Source: Marnyiella aurantia (lineage in GTDB: Bacteria > Bacteroidota > Bacteroidia > Flavobacteriales > Weeksellaceae). Taken from it: a stretch of DNA of 64,000 nucleotides. Position numbers and translations under genes: made by a program. The stretch spans positions 124,001 to 188,000 of the forward strand of contig NZ_CP059472.1 in the NCBI RefSeq assembly GCF_014041915.1, given 5' to 3'. The notes below the pieces were generated by a model. It did not search any database. It was given only the letters and a program-made list of their open reading frames with translations, and was not told the origin of the DNA. Shown piece after piece: positions 36,300-46,530 of the stretch. The stretch's first letter is position 1. Every line of letters starts with the position of its first letter.

Positions 36300-38333
36300 A
36301 TGGGCATTTTCACTTCAGGCAAAAACACGTTTATTGTTATACTTAAAAAGTATTTCAGTTTTAGGAATGAAACGAAATCCCTGGATCCTCTGCACGAGTT
36401 GCTGGACAGCATGCGGAGGACAGATTTTAGTGCAGTTCTAAATGAATTTCGTGAGAATCCGGAGATTTTAGAGCATTTCAGATATTACATCCATCATATT
36501 TTTAGCGGCAAAACCTTTAACCTGTCACTCACAGAGGCTAACATACTGTCGGAGAATGCTTTCTTTCCCGAATTCCGGAAACGGATGCTCAATAAAATCC
36601 TGCCACCGGTTGAAAGTGAGGACACCGTTTGGTACCTTATCGATTATGTATCTGTAAGAACATCCCATGACCTGGCCTATTTCCGAAACGTTCACGAAGA
36701 GGATATGGATGAGTTCTTTCGAATGCTGGAAATTTCCCGACTCATCACTAAAAAAACGGTTAAACGTGAGCTGTTCTTTGCAATGAATATACTTGCATGG
36801 AGGGTAATTGGTAATGCTCTGGACGTGGAAGTTTCCAATATGGCTCCGGAGTATAAAAATTTTGATAATCCTTTTCTTGCACTTCAGGACGAAATGGATA
36901 TACTGACCAAAGAATACAGGGAAAACCCTGATTTCCAACTTAAATCAAAGGATGCGCAGTACAAACAGGTAAAGGTTTACCTTACTCAGTGTCTTAACTT
37001 TACAGATATTGCTTTTAAGAATTCCTCGAAGTACGGAATCTCAGGCAAGATTAACCAGTCACTTATCAAAATCAGGCAGCAACTGAACCGCATCCAGGAT
37101 ATACTTAGTTTGTTGGTAATTGATGATGAAAAGGATGTTCTGCAAAAGTCCAAAAACTTGGTTTTCAATATCCTGGAGTATAAATCGCATAAAAATAATC
37201 TCAGAGAATTGGTTGCAGACAGCAGTACGCTGATGTCCCACCTTATTACAAATCATACCGCGCAAACGGGCACGCATTACATCACTTCCTCGTTCCGGGA
37301 TTATGTCCGCATGTTTTGGATGTCCAGCGGAGGAGGTGTTATTGTTGGAGCACTTGTGGTCTTAAAGCTTTTTTACGGACTTATACCGGGCAGCGATTTC
37401 GCACATGCGGTACTTTACTCCGTGAATTATGCTATGGGCTTTATTATGATTTTCCTGATGAAGTTTACCCTGGCGACCAAACAGCCGGCTATGACGGCTG
37501 CTACCATGGCTAAGGTGCTCTCCGAAGGAAAGAATACACAGAAAAACTATTCCGACTTTGCGCATCTTGTTTCTAAATTATTCCGCTCGCAGTTTATAGC
37601 TTTTGTAGGTAATGTTCTCTGGTCGTTTCCGGTTGCATTGGCCATCATCTATGGGCTTGAAGTCCTTTTCCAGGAAAATTTTGCTGCCGAAAAAGCAGCC
37701 AAACTTCTTAACGATCACGATCCGTTTAACTCCAAGGCTATTCTCCATGCCTGTATAGCCGGTTTCTACCTCTTCATTTCAGGTATAATTTCCGGCAATG
37801 TTGCCAATAACGCTGTGTTCTATCAGATTCCGAAAAGGATTGCCAAGAATCCACTGATTCTTCAGGTTCTGGGGCCTAAAATAGCCAAGGCAGCTTCAGG
37901 CTATTACGCCAGAAACTGGCCGGGCATTGTTTCTAACTTTTGGTTCGGTGTCTGCCTGGGTGCCACTGGTCCTATAGGTTCTTTTCTGGGGCTGGATCTG
38001 GACATCCGTCACATTACATTCGCAGCAGGTAATGTGGCCCTGGGACTTTATGGGATGGAGTTTTCTGTGTCTTCCTACACTTTGTGGATGTCGGTGATCA
38101 CTGTGTTCCTAATCGGCTTCTTCAACTTTGCAGTGAGTTTCGGACTTTCAATGGTCCTTGCTTTTCGCTCGCGTAAAGTGAATTTTGGTGAAGTGAAGGA
38201 AATCTATAAAGAAATATTCCGCTATTTCCTTAAGAATCCTTTACGCTTTTTCTTCCCCATACGCTCATTTTTGGACAGCCGCGCTAAGGAAATGGTGGAG
38301 AAAACAATCTCTACGAAATCTCAAGAGCGATGA
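36300..38333 (+). CDS. SpecificRecomb (Gcr) family membrane protein
   Basis: ATG at 36300 is preferred; an upstream TTG lies inside the -7 box. About 677 residues. The N-terminal 330 residues are helical and soluble (LDPLHELLDSMRRTDF..), the rest has about seven membrane helices with DYVRMFWMSSGGGVIVGALVVLKLFYG and FWFGVCLGATGPIGSFLGLDLDIRHITFAAGN. It matches the family labelled site-specific recombinase (Gcr), a label that seems unfit for a membrane protein without nuclease motifs. Actual role unknown. Its 3' end overlaps the convergent DUF721 gene by 23 nt. Confidence 0.85.
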   Translation: MGIFTSGKNTFIVILKKYFSFRNETKSLDPLHELLDSMRRTDFSAVLNEFRENPEILEHFRYYIHHIFSGKTFNLSLTEANILSENAFFPEFRKRMLNKILPPVESEDTVWYLIDYVSVRTSHDLAYFRNVHEEDMDEFFRMLEISRLITKKTVKRELFFAMNILAWRVIGNALDVEVSNMAPEYKNFDNPFLALQDEMDILTKEYRENPDFQLKSKDAQYKQVKVYLTQCLNFTDIAFKNSSKYGISGKINQSLIKIRQQLNRIQDILSLLVIDDEKDVLQKSKNLVFNILEYKSHKNNLRELVADSSTLMSHLITNHTAQTGTHYITSSFRDYVRMFWMSSGGGVIVGALVVLKLFYGLIPGSDFAHAVLYSVNYAMGFIMIFLMKFTLATKQPAMTAATMAKVLSEGKNTQKNYSDFAHLVSKLFRSQFIAFVGNVLWSFPVALAIIYGLEVLFQENFAAEKAAKLLNDHDPFNSKAILHACIAGFYLFISGIISGNVANNAVFYQIPKRIAKNPLILQVLGPKIAKAASGYYARNWPGIVSNFWFGVCLGATGPIGSFLGLDLDIRHITFAAGNVALGLYGMEFSVSSYTLWMSVITVFLIGFFNFAVSFGLSMVLAFRSRKVNFGEVKEIYKEIFRYFLKNPLRFFFPIRSFLDSRAKEMVEKTISTKSQER

Positions 38334-38604
38334 AATGGTCGCTCCCGAATTTCTCCTGAAATTTTTGCAGAAAAAAGGTTTTCCGAAGCCGGAAATCGTT
38401 TCTTAAAAGCGGTGATTTTATTTTTATTTCCAGGACTTTACGGTTTAGATTCACCGATTCTATTTCCTGAAAAAGATCGCCGTTCAGATATTCGTTCAGA
38501 TAATCCTTTACCTCAAACGCCATCAGTTTTTCTTCAAAGCCGTGTATCCTGGCAAATGATTTCACCAGGTCTGAGGACTGGAATTCTCTGTTTTTTTTCT
38601 TCAT
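38311..38604 (-). CDS. DUF721 (DciA-like) protein
   Basis: ATG at 38604 gives 97 residues (MKKKNREFQSSDLVKSFARIHGFEEKL). The fold is a DUF721/DciA N-terminal KH-like domain; members in other phyla load the replicative helicase. It is 36 nt downstream of recF, the usual arrangement in flavobacteria, which supports a role in replication or repair. It overlaps the convergent membrane-protein gene at its 3' end. Confidence 0.85.
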   Translation of the reverse strand: MKKKNREFQSSDLVKSFARIHGFEEKLMAFEVKDYLNEYLNGDLFQEIESVNLNRKVLEIKIKSPLLRNDFRLRKTFFLQKFQEKFGSDHFIALEIS

Positions 38605-38640
38605 TGTTTCGGGGTTCAATGCTGGAGATTGATAAGTGCG

Positions 38641-39720
38641 TTAAATCTCAAAAATCCTGCTTTCCTCATTTATTTTCTTCACCACGCTTTCAGTCCTTTC
38701 TTTGTGAGTATCTGTAATGAAAATCTGCCCGAAATGCTCACGGTTTACAAGTTCTATCAGTTGTGAAACGCGGGTGTCATCCAATTTATCAAAAATATCG
38801 TCTAAAAGCAGAATGGGGGTTTTGCCTGTCAACTCTTTTATACGGTTCATCTGGGACAGTTTCAGTGCAATCAGAAATGATTTTTGCTGGCCCTGGCTGC
38901 CCTGCTTTTTCAGCGAACCACCATTCATACTGAATATCAAGTCATCCTTATGAATACCACGTGAGGTATAAGTGAGAATACGGTCTTTCTCACGATTAGT
39001 ATTCAACAGCGATTTAAAGTCATTTCCGCGAAGATCGGACTCATAGTCAACAGTCACTATTTCGTTTCCTTTGGAAATGATTTCATAATAGCTCTGGATA
39101 AGCGGCAGGATGGAATCAGTAAAACCGCGTCTTTTTTCAAAAATTGCGGTACCGAATTTTACTAGCGGATCATCGTATATTTCCAGGCTGTCCATATCAA
39201 AATACCGGTTTTTGGCAAAACTTTTCAGCAAAGCATTCCGTTGCTGAACTGTTTTTTGATACTGGATCAGGTTGAACAGATAATCTGAATCGGTTTGCGA
39301 AATCATGGCGTCCAGAAACCTGCGCCTGCTTTCGCCGGAATCGGAAATAAGGTTCGAGTCATAAGGTGAAATGATAACGCTGGGCAGAAATCCGACATGA
39401 TCTGCCATGCGGTCATATGTTTTATCGTTTTTCTTGATGATTTTCTTTGCTTCACGAGGCATCTGGACTTTGATGATGTTTTCCTTTTCGCCGTCGTGCA
39501 CGGTGCCTTCCACAGTGAAGAAATCTTCGTCCGTCCGGATATTGTTCAGATCGGTATTGCCCAGAAAACTTTTACCCACAGACAGGTAGTGCAGGGCATC
39601 CAGTACATTCGTCTTTCCCGCGCCGTTATTGCCTACAAAGCAGTTGATCTGCGGGGAAAATTGGAAGGTTTGTTCGGAATGATTTTTAAATTGAATCAAT
39701 TGAAGTTTTTGGATAACCAT
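38641..39720 (-). CDS. recF: DNA replication and repair protein RecF
   Basis: 359 residues. Walker A GNNGAGKTNVLD (30-41), RRRFLDAMISQTD, the ABC signature region GSQGQQKSFLIALKLSQ and Walker B ILLLDDIFDKLDDTR are all present. RecF helps load RecA at gaps with RecO and RecR. It starts 3 nt after the UbiA-like gene's stop and is followed by the DUF721 gene, forming one operon. Confidence 0.96.
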   Translation of the reverse strand: MVIQKLQLIQFKNHSEQTFQFSPQINCFVGNNGAGKTNVLDALHYLSVGKSFLGNTDLNNIRTDEDFFTVEGTVHDGEKENIIKVQMPREAKKIIKKNDKTYDRMADHVGFLPSVIISPYDSNLISDSGESRRRFLDAMISQTDSDYLFNLIQYQKTVQQRNALLKSFAKNRYFDMDSLEIYDDPLVKFGTAIFEKRRGFTDSILPLIQSYYEIISKGNEIVTVDYESDLRGNDFKSLLNTNREKDRILTYTSRGIHKDDLIFSMNGGSLKKQGSQGQQKSFLIALKLSQMNRIKELTGKTPILLLDDIFDKLDDTRVSQLIELVNREHFGQIFITDTHKERTESVVKKINEESRIFEI

Positions 39721-39723
39721 TCG

Positions 39724-40479
39724 TCAAAAATACTTCATTAAAACTATAATTAAAAACGGAAGACCCGACATCGTTTCCACACCAAATGAGAAATAAGCAT
39801 CCGGACGTTTGTTATGGGAAAAATAAATAAGAACACAACTTACGATTGCGGTTATCAGAAAGGCGGCAGTGAATTCAGTTTCAAGGTTGAAAAATGCCGT
39901 TAGCGCACTTGCAATTGTAAGTGTATAAGCCAAAAGTTTTGTCTTACCAACACCAATTAGCCGCGGAAATGTGACAATATCGTCGGATCTCATATCTCTG
40001 ATGTCAAACGGAAAGACGAGTGCTGTGATGAAAAGGAGCGTGATGATGAAGATACCAGGATTAAATTCCGGTAAAATAAGCCACGAGTTAACGAGCGCCC
40101 ACGTAAATCCGACGTAAAATACTTTAAGCAAAGGGATTTTTCGGATGAAATTCTCGAGAAAAAATGAATTGTAGAGTAAACCCAAGGCGACGATGCAGAG
40201 CCATTTCAGCAGTCTGACTTCATTGTGATTCAGTAAAATTAATGCCCCGGATAAAACTCCGCAAATTATATTGAAAACAAGGATTTTGGAAAAGTGCCGG
40301 TGCTTTTGGTATTTGGTATACAGATAGCCGCTGAAATAGGTGATGAAGATCAGCAAAACCGTGGGCCAGCGTAACAGGTTCTGCTCCAGCATAAAGAAGA
40401 CCGCCAGGGCAGTGCCCGTCAGGGATACGTACAGTTGACTGTTAATGATGTATTTTTTCGCTAAATTTAAAAACTGCAT
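39724..40479 (-). CDS. UbiA-like prenyltransferase family membrane protein
   Basis: The start is set at the ATG at 40479 (MQFLNLAKKYIINSQLYVSLTGTALAVFF). 251 residues with seven to eight membrane helices. FPFDIRDMRSD matches the second Asp-rich motif of UbiA enzymes; the first (NxxxDxxxD) is not obvious, so the catalytic competence is uncertain. It precedes recF in the same operon without a clear functional link. Confidence 0.7.
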   Translation of the reverse strand: MQFLNLAKKYIINSQLYVSLTGTALAVFFMLEQNLLRWPTVLLIFITYFSGYLYTKYQKHRHFSKILVFNIICGVLSGALILLNHNEVRLLKWLCIVALGLLYNSFFLENFIRKIPLLKVFYVGFTWALVNSWLILPEFNPGIFIITLLFITALVFPFDIRDMRSDDIVTFPRLIGVGKTKLLAYTLTIASALTAFFNLETEFTAAFLITAIVSCVLIYFSHNKRPDAYFSFGVETMSGLPFLIIVLMKYF

Positions 40480-40538
40480 TTGAGCAAATTTAACCAATAA
40501 TTAGTTGCCCAATCCTACTTACATTCAATCCTCAAAAT

Positions 40539-43500
40539 ATGAATAAATTCACCCAGGTTTTTATCCTTTTCGTTTTTACCGCTTTCTTTTCATCTTTTTT
40601 CGGCCAGAAATACTATGACGACCAATGGAAGAAGGTATCAGAAAACTATAAATCAGGCAAATACAAATCCAACCTTCCCATTATTTTAGAAATCCAGAAC
40701 CAGGCTATGAAAGACGACAATGCCAACCAGCTTATACGCTCGCTGAAAGCTGAATTCAGCATTGTGAACCAAACACAGGACGATGAAAATAATGATTCGG
40801 CCAGCCAGTTCTTTACAAAACTTTCTACGTTTGGCGATAAACTTAAAGGTGAACAGAAATTACTTTATGAGGTGCTTTTGGGCGAATTTTTTATTGATTA
40901 TTACGAGAATGAATCATGGGAAATTAACCAGCGTACGAACATTAACAATCAGGATTTCGCGCAGATTGAAACCTGGAGCAAACTCGATTTCAAGAATTTC
41001 CTGACCAAACAGTTTGCTGAACTCGAAACCAAAAAAGCGGCTTTACAGCAGGTTCGGCTGGGTAAATACAAAGATATTTTTGAAGGCACTGAAGATCTGG
41101 ATTACTTCCCGACACTGTTTGACTGGAACACGGTGAATCAAATTGAGTTTTTAAAGAACAGTAACTTTTTTACTCCAAATGAACTTAAAGTTAATCATGC
41201 AAAAATCATAACTCTTTATGATGAACTGATTGCGAAAAACACGACCAATTCAAAACTATACTTTGGGCATCAAAAAATCAATTATAACTGTGAGTTCCTG
41301 AATTGCAAAGACCGGTTTGAACAGCTTCAGACTCTTGTAAATTCCGGCATTGATGGCGATTACAAAGTATTGGTTATCGCTGAGATGATGGATTTACTTT
41401 CGGCTGAGCAGAAGTTTACCCAGGCTTTACAGTTGGCTGACTCTGCAAAGATACAGTATCCGAAATCTAAATTTCTCGATACTGTTAAAAACCGCGAAAA
41501 CCAGATTACCAATCCTTTGTTAATCATCAAATTCGAGGACCATACCCAATCCAACCGCCCAATACACCTGGTTGCCGAGGCTAAGAATGTAAGCCTGTTT
41601 TCGTTAAATATTTATGAAGTAAAAGACGATGTACAGAATTTCATGAAGTATGTGCGCAATTCCTACGATAAAAACACTTTTGCCGCTGTTAAGAAATCTT
41701 TAGTTCGTAAAGATATGTTTGAGCTTCAGGATCTGAAAGACTATAAAACGCATAAAACTTCACTTGAAATCAAACCTCTGCCTTCGGGAATTTACCTGGC
41801 TGAATACGTTGTGGATGGCGCCATCCAGGAACATTTTTATTTCATTGCGACCCAATCCCGTATTTTATATGATAAAAAGGATGACAGGAAGCTAGTCGAC
41901 AACCAGCTGAAGCTGGTGAACCGCGAAAACGGACAGTCGATTTCCAACGAAGGATTGAAAATCTATGAATACAGCGGTGCGAAAACGGTAACAACAACCA
42001 ACCAAAATACGGACAAGGCTGCTAATTTCCGATTCCCTGATTCAGGAAGTAAGGAATACTACCGCTATTATCTGGTTCAGCAGCCAAAAACCAATGACTA
42101 TAACCTGATGCAGGTTTTCGGTGACCGATATTATGGTGGGGAGGACAATAACGACCGCGAAACTGCGCAAATCTTCCTGGACCGCGCTATTTACAGACCC
42201 GGGCAGACGGTTTATTTTAAAGTGATTGCAACGGCTTTCAACGGAAAATCTAAAACAGAAAATGTAGTTCCAAAATCAAAACTGAACATAACGCTAAACA
42301 ATGCAAATGGCGATGAAGTAAGTAAGCAACAGCTCACCACCAATGAATTCGGCTCTGTAAACGGCTCATTCGTGCTTCCGCTTGGAAAACTGAACGGACA
42401 GTTTTATATTGAGGTTGACAATGATAATGAAGAATCAGATTTCTTGATTGATGGAACCAAATATTTTCAGGTTGAAGAATACAAACGACCCAAATTTGAG
42501 GTGACATTTGAGCCTGTAAAAGATGAATATAAATATGGGCAGACAATAGAAGTCAAAGGAAAAGCTATGATGTTTTCGGGAGTTCCGCTTAGCAATGCTA
42601 CGGTGAACTACGAAATCAAAAAGAAGAATATCCGCTGGATGTACTTTTGGTGGTATCCGCGCGGAAACGACAATGAGAATTCCATCCTTGGTGATGTAAA
42701 AACCAATGAAAAAGGCGAATTTACGATCAGAATCGACCTTAAAAAGGATGAAAACCTGGACGGAATTCAGGTGGATAATTATGAAATTAATGCTTCGGTG
42801 ACCGACATCAATGGCGAAACCCAGTCGGAAACCACGAACGTGAAAGTCGCCTCCGTGTCGCATTATATTAAAGCTGATGATATTAAAGACAGCTTCACCG
42901 ATGAGAATATTAAGGTCAAGGTTGAGACTAAGAATTATAATGATCAGAACCTGAACAAACCTTATCAGGTTAAACTTTCGAAGCTGCTGCCGCCTGAAAG
43001 GATCTTCAGAAGTAATTTCCAAAATGAAATTCAGGATTTGCCTAAATTGTCAAAACAGGAATTCATCCAGAAATTCCCGCATGATTACTTTTCTATTGAC
43101 GAGAAAGAACCTGCTGTTCAATCTGTCATTCTGAATGGAGTGCAGAAAACTGATGAATCTCTTGACTTGGGTAAACTCGCCGCCGGAAAATACAGTCTTG
43201 AACTCTACAATATTGAAGGGAAAGACACGATCAAAACGGAAAAAACCTTTGAAGTTTTCGACAAGAGATTTCTGGTAGATACCCAGAAACCTTTCCTCAA
43301 AGTACTTCAGCCAAGAAGTGAATTTAAGCGTTCCGAGAAAGTAAAGATTTATGTTTATTCGGCCATCCCAAATGCTTTGGTCAACGTATATATGCAGAAT
43401 GGAAACGGGGAAACCATCACTGAGCAGTGGAAGCTTAGGAATGGTGTTTTGGAATACGACCTTACTTTCCCAAAAGATGAAAGTATTGATCAGGTCAATG

Positions 43501-46418
43501 TTCAGTTTCAAATTGTCGCATTCAATGATGTACAAACCGAAAGTATTAATCTTAAGATCAGTTCCGATAAAAAACCTTTAAGAATTGAAACCGTCACTTT
43601 CCGCGATAAACTTCAGCCGAATTCAAAAGAGAAATGGACTGTGAAAATTCTTGGAGATGATAAAGAGAAGATTAATGCAGAAGTTTTGGCAAATATGTAC
43701 GACATGTCGCTGGATCAGTTTGCGGTAAACCGTTGGTCGTGGCAGCAACTGTACCGGAAATATTTCAGGATGATATCCTATGATATAGACCAAAACCTGG
43801 CGCAGGAACATTACAGCAAACGGATACCATATCTGAATCAAAATGTAATCCGCATCCCTGAATTCGCATGGTTTAATGGCGGAATTTATGGAAATCAGAT
43901 GGTAAGGCGTTATGCTGTTTCTGAGATGAGAGTGCAGGGAGCGGCTAAAACTGAATCAGCTCCCAATGCAAATCCCATGACTGATTCGGCTGCACTTGCA
44001 GATATGGAAGAAGTTGTTCTTTTGGGATATTCGCGGACCATCACTAAACCGAAGGAGGTTACCGCATCTACCGTTAATGTTGAAGGTCAGCTTTCAAAAA
44101 TACCCGTCCGCCAAAACCTAAACGAAACCGGATTTTTCTATCCGAATCTCATGACGGACAAGGACGGGAATGTCACCTTTGAATTTACCTCACCGGAAGC
44201 ATTGACGCAATGGAAACTGATGTTCCTGGCGCATACGAAAGATGCAAGGGCGGCAACTTTGGAAAAAGAAGTCGTTACCCAGAAAGAATTTTCTGTTACG
44301 CCAAACTATCCAAGATTTTTGCGTGAAGGAGATGAACTTAATTTGCAATCAAAGCTGTCTAGTTTGGTAAATCAAAAAATTAGTGGAACGGCGCAGCTTC
44401 AGATTTTGGATGCGTTTACCAATGAAGATATTTCAGGGAAATTCAGTTTAAAAGAAACTCAGAAATCATTTGAACTGGCTGAAAAAGGAAATTCTGTTGT
44501 CAACTGGAAATTAAAAGTTCCGAATGACGTTTCTTCAATTATCATTAAGGTAATCGCTCAGGCCGGAAACTTTTCTGATGGGGAGCAGAAAGCAATTGCG
44601 GTTCTGCCAAACAGAATGTTGGTGACGGATGCAGTTCCGATCTTCGTAAAAGAAGGCCAGACCAAAACATTCACGCTGGAAAATTTAGCTAAAAACAATT
44701 CAACAACCGCCACGAACGTTGCCAATACTTTAGAGCTGACGACAAACCCAATATGGGAAATCATGTTTGCGTTGCCAAGCCTCAAAAACGATCAGAACGG
44801 TTCAGCGGATGTGGTTTTCAACAAATGGTTTGCGGATGTGTTGGCAGCAGAAATCTTTAAAGCCAACCCGAAACTTAAAACGGTTTTTGATGAATATCAG
44901 CAGAAAGGTTTATTAACTTCAAATCTTGAGAAGAATCAGGAGTTGAAACAATTATTGCTCGAGGAAACTCCCTGGGTTCTGGACAGTAAGGATGAAACCG
45001 AGCAGATGCAGAAACTGGCCCGTCTTTTCGATGCCAATACCATGCGGAACTCCATTCAGACGGATTGGGCAGAACTGAAACAGCTGCAGAATCCGGACGG
45101 AGGCTTCTCCTGGTATCAGGGTTATCCAAGTTCGTATTATACTTCACTATATATTCTTAAAAATCTGGGAAGGATCAATGAATGGCTGAAAGGAAACATG
45201 ACTGATTATCAGGGTTCGGAACAGAAAGAACTGATTTTAAAACTTATTGGTTATGTAGATCAGGAAGTCAATAAGTATGGGAACATTGACAAAAAATTTG
45301 TGGTGAATAATTTCGTACTGGATTATCTGGATACCCGCAGTTATTGGGAGGCTCAGTATCCGCTGAAAGCAAAAGGAACATCTTTAAAAAATGCAGTGAT
45401 TGCCAAAGCTAAGACGGAGAAGATTACTGATTTCACCTTCTTTGGGCTACACCGTCTGGCGTTGTTGTTTAATAAATTTGGAATGAAAACGGAGTCGAAG
45501 AAATTCCTTACGTATTTAAAGGAAACCTCTACAGATACCCAAACTCAGGGCGTGTACTGGAAACAGAACCTGAACGACTGGGGTTGGTATTCGTCCAAAA
45601 CGGTGAACCACGCCGGCGCTTTGGAAGCCTTTAACAAGCTTACTCCAAACGATACGGATTTCATTGAAGAAATGAAAATATGGCTCGTGACCCAGAAGGA
45701 AGTGAATTCCTGGGGAAGTTCGCGCGGAACGGCTGAAGTTATTTTTACGATGCTGAATTCCGGAAAATCATGGACAAGTCCTGAAAGTGATAAGGCAACA
45801 ATTGTGTGGGGAGGGAAGGAGCTTGTAAACCCGGACACCAAAGCCACAGGTTATGTGAAAACATCTGTAAAGCCAGAACAGATTGACAAGACCTTAGGAA
45901 CGGTGACCGTTACTAAACCCGGCCCCGGTGTTGTTCAGGGCGGACTGTTCTGGCAGTATTATGAAGATCTTGATAAAATTAAATCGTCCGAATCGTATAT
46001 TTCCATCACCAAGGAACTCTACAAAAAAGTAAAGACCGTAAATGGGGAGGAACTTCAGAAAATAACCGCTGCAACACCTCTGAAAGTTGGCGATAAAGTA
46101 ACCGTAAGAATGATCCTGAACACCGACAGGAATATGGAATTCATCCACCTGAAGGACATGCGCGCTGCCGGATTTGAGCCACTAAACGTGATTTCCGGTT
46201 ATGAGTGGAAAAACGGATTGGGTTATTATCAGTCGACAAAAGATGCATCAACCAATTTCTATATCGAATATATGCCGAAAGGGAAGTATGTGTTTGAGTA
46301 CGACTATATCTGTAATGCCTCAGGAACCTTTAGCAACGGAATTACGACGGTGCAGAATTATTACGCACCTCAGATGAACGCCCATACAATGGGAACGAGA
46401 GTTTCAATTGCTGAGTAA
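40539..46418 (+). CDS. alpha-2-macroglobulin family protein
   Basis: 1959 residues with signal peptide MNKFTQVFILFVFTAFFSSFFGQ. The MG2 motif DRAIYRPGQTVYFKV is near residue 550, macroglobulin domains follow, then the A2M segment (NLMTDKDGNVTFEFTSPEALTQWKLMFLAHT, about 1200) and the helical TED-like domain (NPDGGFSWYQGYPSSYYTSLYIL). The thioester Cys-Gly-Glu-Gln is absent: the site reads ALPSLKNDQNGSADVVFNKWF. Near residues 1154-1180 is EEVVLLGYSRT, which looks like the start of a SusC/TonB-receptor plug. These large periplasmic proteins are thought to trap proteases. Ended by the hairpin at 46461. Confidence 0.92.
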   Translation: MNKFTQVFILFVFTAFFSSFFGQKYYDDQWKKVSENYKSGKYKSNLPIILEIQNQAMKDDNANQLIRSLKAEFSIVNQTQDDENNDSASQFFTKLSTFGDKLKGEQKLLYEVLLGEFFIDYYENESWEINQRTNINNQDFAQIETWSKLDFKNFLTKQFAELETKKAALQQVRLGKYKDIFEGTEDLDYFPTLFDWNTVNQIEFLKNSNFFTPNELKVNHAKIITLYDELIAKNTTNSKLYFGHQKINYNCEFLNCKDRFEQLQTLVNSGIDGDYKVLVIAEMMDLLSAEQKFTQALQLADSAKIQYPKSKFLDTVKNRENQITNPLLIIKFEDHTQSNRPIHLVAEAKNVSLFSLNIYEVKDDVQNFMKYVRNSYDKNTFAAVKKSLVRKDMFELQDLKDYKTHKTSLEIKPLPSGIYLAEYVVDGAIQEHFYFIATQSRILYDKKDDRKLVDNQLKLVNRENGQSISNEGLKIYEYSGAKTVTTTNQNTDKAANFRFPDSGSKEYYRYYLVQQPKTNDYNLMQVFGDRYYGGEDNNDRETAQIFLDRAIYRPGQTVYFKVIATAFNGKSKTENVVPKSKLNITLNNANGDEVSKQQLTTNEFGSVNGSFVLPLGKLNGQFYIEVDNDNEESDFLIDGTKYFQVEEYKRPKFEVTFEPVKDEYKYGQTIEVKGKAMMFSGVPLSNATVNYEIKKKNIRWMYFWWYPRGNDNENSILGDVKTNEKGEFTIRIDLKKDENLDGIQVDNYEINASVTDINGETQSETTNVKVASVSHYIKADDIKDSFTDENIKVKVETKNYNDQNLNKPYQVKLSKLLPPERIFRSNFQNEIQDLPKLSKQEFIQKFPHDYFSIDEKEPAVQSVILNGVQKTDESLDLGKLAAGKYSLELYNIEGKDTIKTEKTFEVFDKRFLVDTQKPFLKVLQPRSEFKRSEKVKIYVYSAIPNALVNVYMQNGNGETITEQWKLRNGVLEYDLTFPKDESIDQVNVQFQIVAFNDVQTESINLKISSDKKPLRIETVTFRDKLQPNSKEKWTVKILGDDKEKINAEVLANMYDMSLDQFAVNRWSWQQLYRKYFRMISYDIDQNLAQEHYSKRIPYLNQNVIRIPEFAWFNGGIYGNQMVRRYAVSEMRVQGAAKTESAPNANPMTDSAALADMEEVVLLGYSRTITKPKEVTASTVNVEGQLSKIPVRQNLNETGFFYPNLMTDKDGNVTFEFTSPEALTQWKLMFLAHTKDARAATLEKEVVTQKEFSVTPNYPRFLREGDELNLQSKLSSLVNQKISGTAQLQILDAFTNEDISGKFSLKETQKSFELAEKGNSVVNWKLKVPNDVSSIIIKVIAQAGNFSDGEQKAIAVLPNRMLVTDAVPIFVKEGQTKTFTLENLAKNNSTTATNVANTLELTTNPIWEIMFALPSLKNDQNGSADVVFNKWFADVLAAEIFKANPKLKTVFDEYQQKGLLTSNLEKNQELKQLLLEETPWVLDSKDETEQMQKLARLFDANTMRNSIQTDWAELKQLQNPDGGFSWYQGYPSSYYTSLYILKNLGRINEWLKGNMTDYQGSEQKELILKLIGYVDQEVNKYGNIDKKFVVNNFVLDYLDTRSYWEAQYPLKAKGTSLKNAVIAKAKTEKITDFTFFGLHRLALLFNKFGMKTESKKFLTYLKETSTDTQTQGVYWKQNLNDWGWYSSKTVNHAGALEAFNKLTPNDTDFIEEMKIWLVTQKEVNSWGSSRGTAEVIFTMLNSGKSWTSPESDKATIVWGGKELVNPDTKATGYVKTSVKPEQIDKTLGTVTVTKPGPGVVQGGLFWQYYEDLDKIKSSESYISITKELYKKVKTVNGEELQKITAATPLKVGDKVTVRMILNTDRNMEFIHLKDMRAAGFEPLNVISGYEWKNGLGYYQSTKDASTNFYIEYMPKGKYVFEYDYICNASGTFSNGITTVQNYYAPQMNAHTMGTRVSIAE

Positions 46419-46460
46419 ATTACTTCGTAAAGTTTTGCACTTTGATAAACTTTAATCATT

Positions 46461-46493
46461 AAAACCGCTTCAAATTTTTGAGGTGGTTTTTTT
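46461..46493 (+). terminator. terminator of the macroglobulin gene
   Basis: AAAACCGCTTCAAA and TTGAGGTGGTTTT pair around TTT, followed by T. Confidence 0.75.
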
Positions 46494-46530
46494 GCCTTTT
46501 CTAAATCCGTATATTTGAGAAAACTGATCC

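Noticed and set aside
36300-38333. Evidence of site-specific recombination from the family name of this gene
   Set aside because: The protein is a multi-helix membrane protein without tyrosine or serine recombinase motifs; the name is historical.
42435-43535. Two minus-strand ORFs of 195 and 161 codons
   Set aside because: They are antisense shadows of the macroglobulin gene, whose frame has clear domain motifs throughout.
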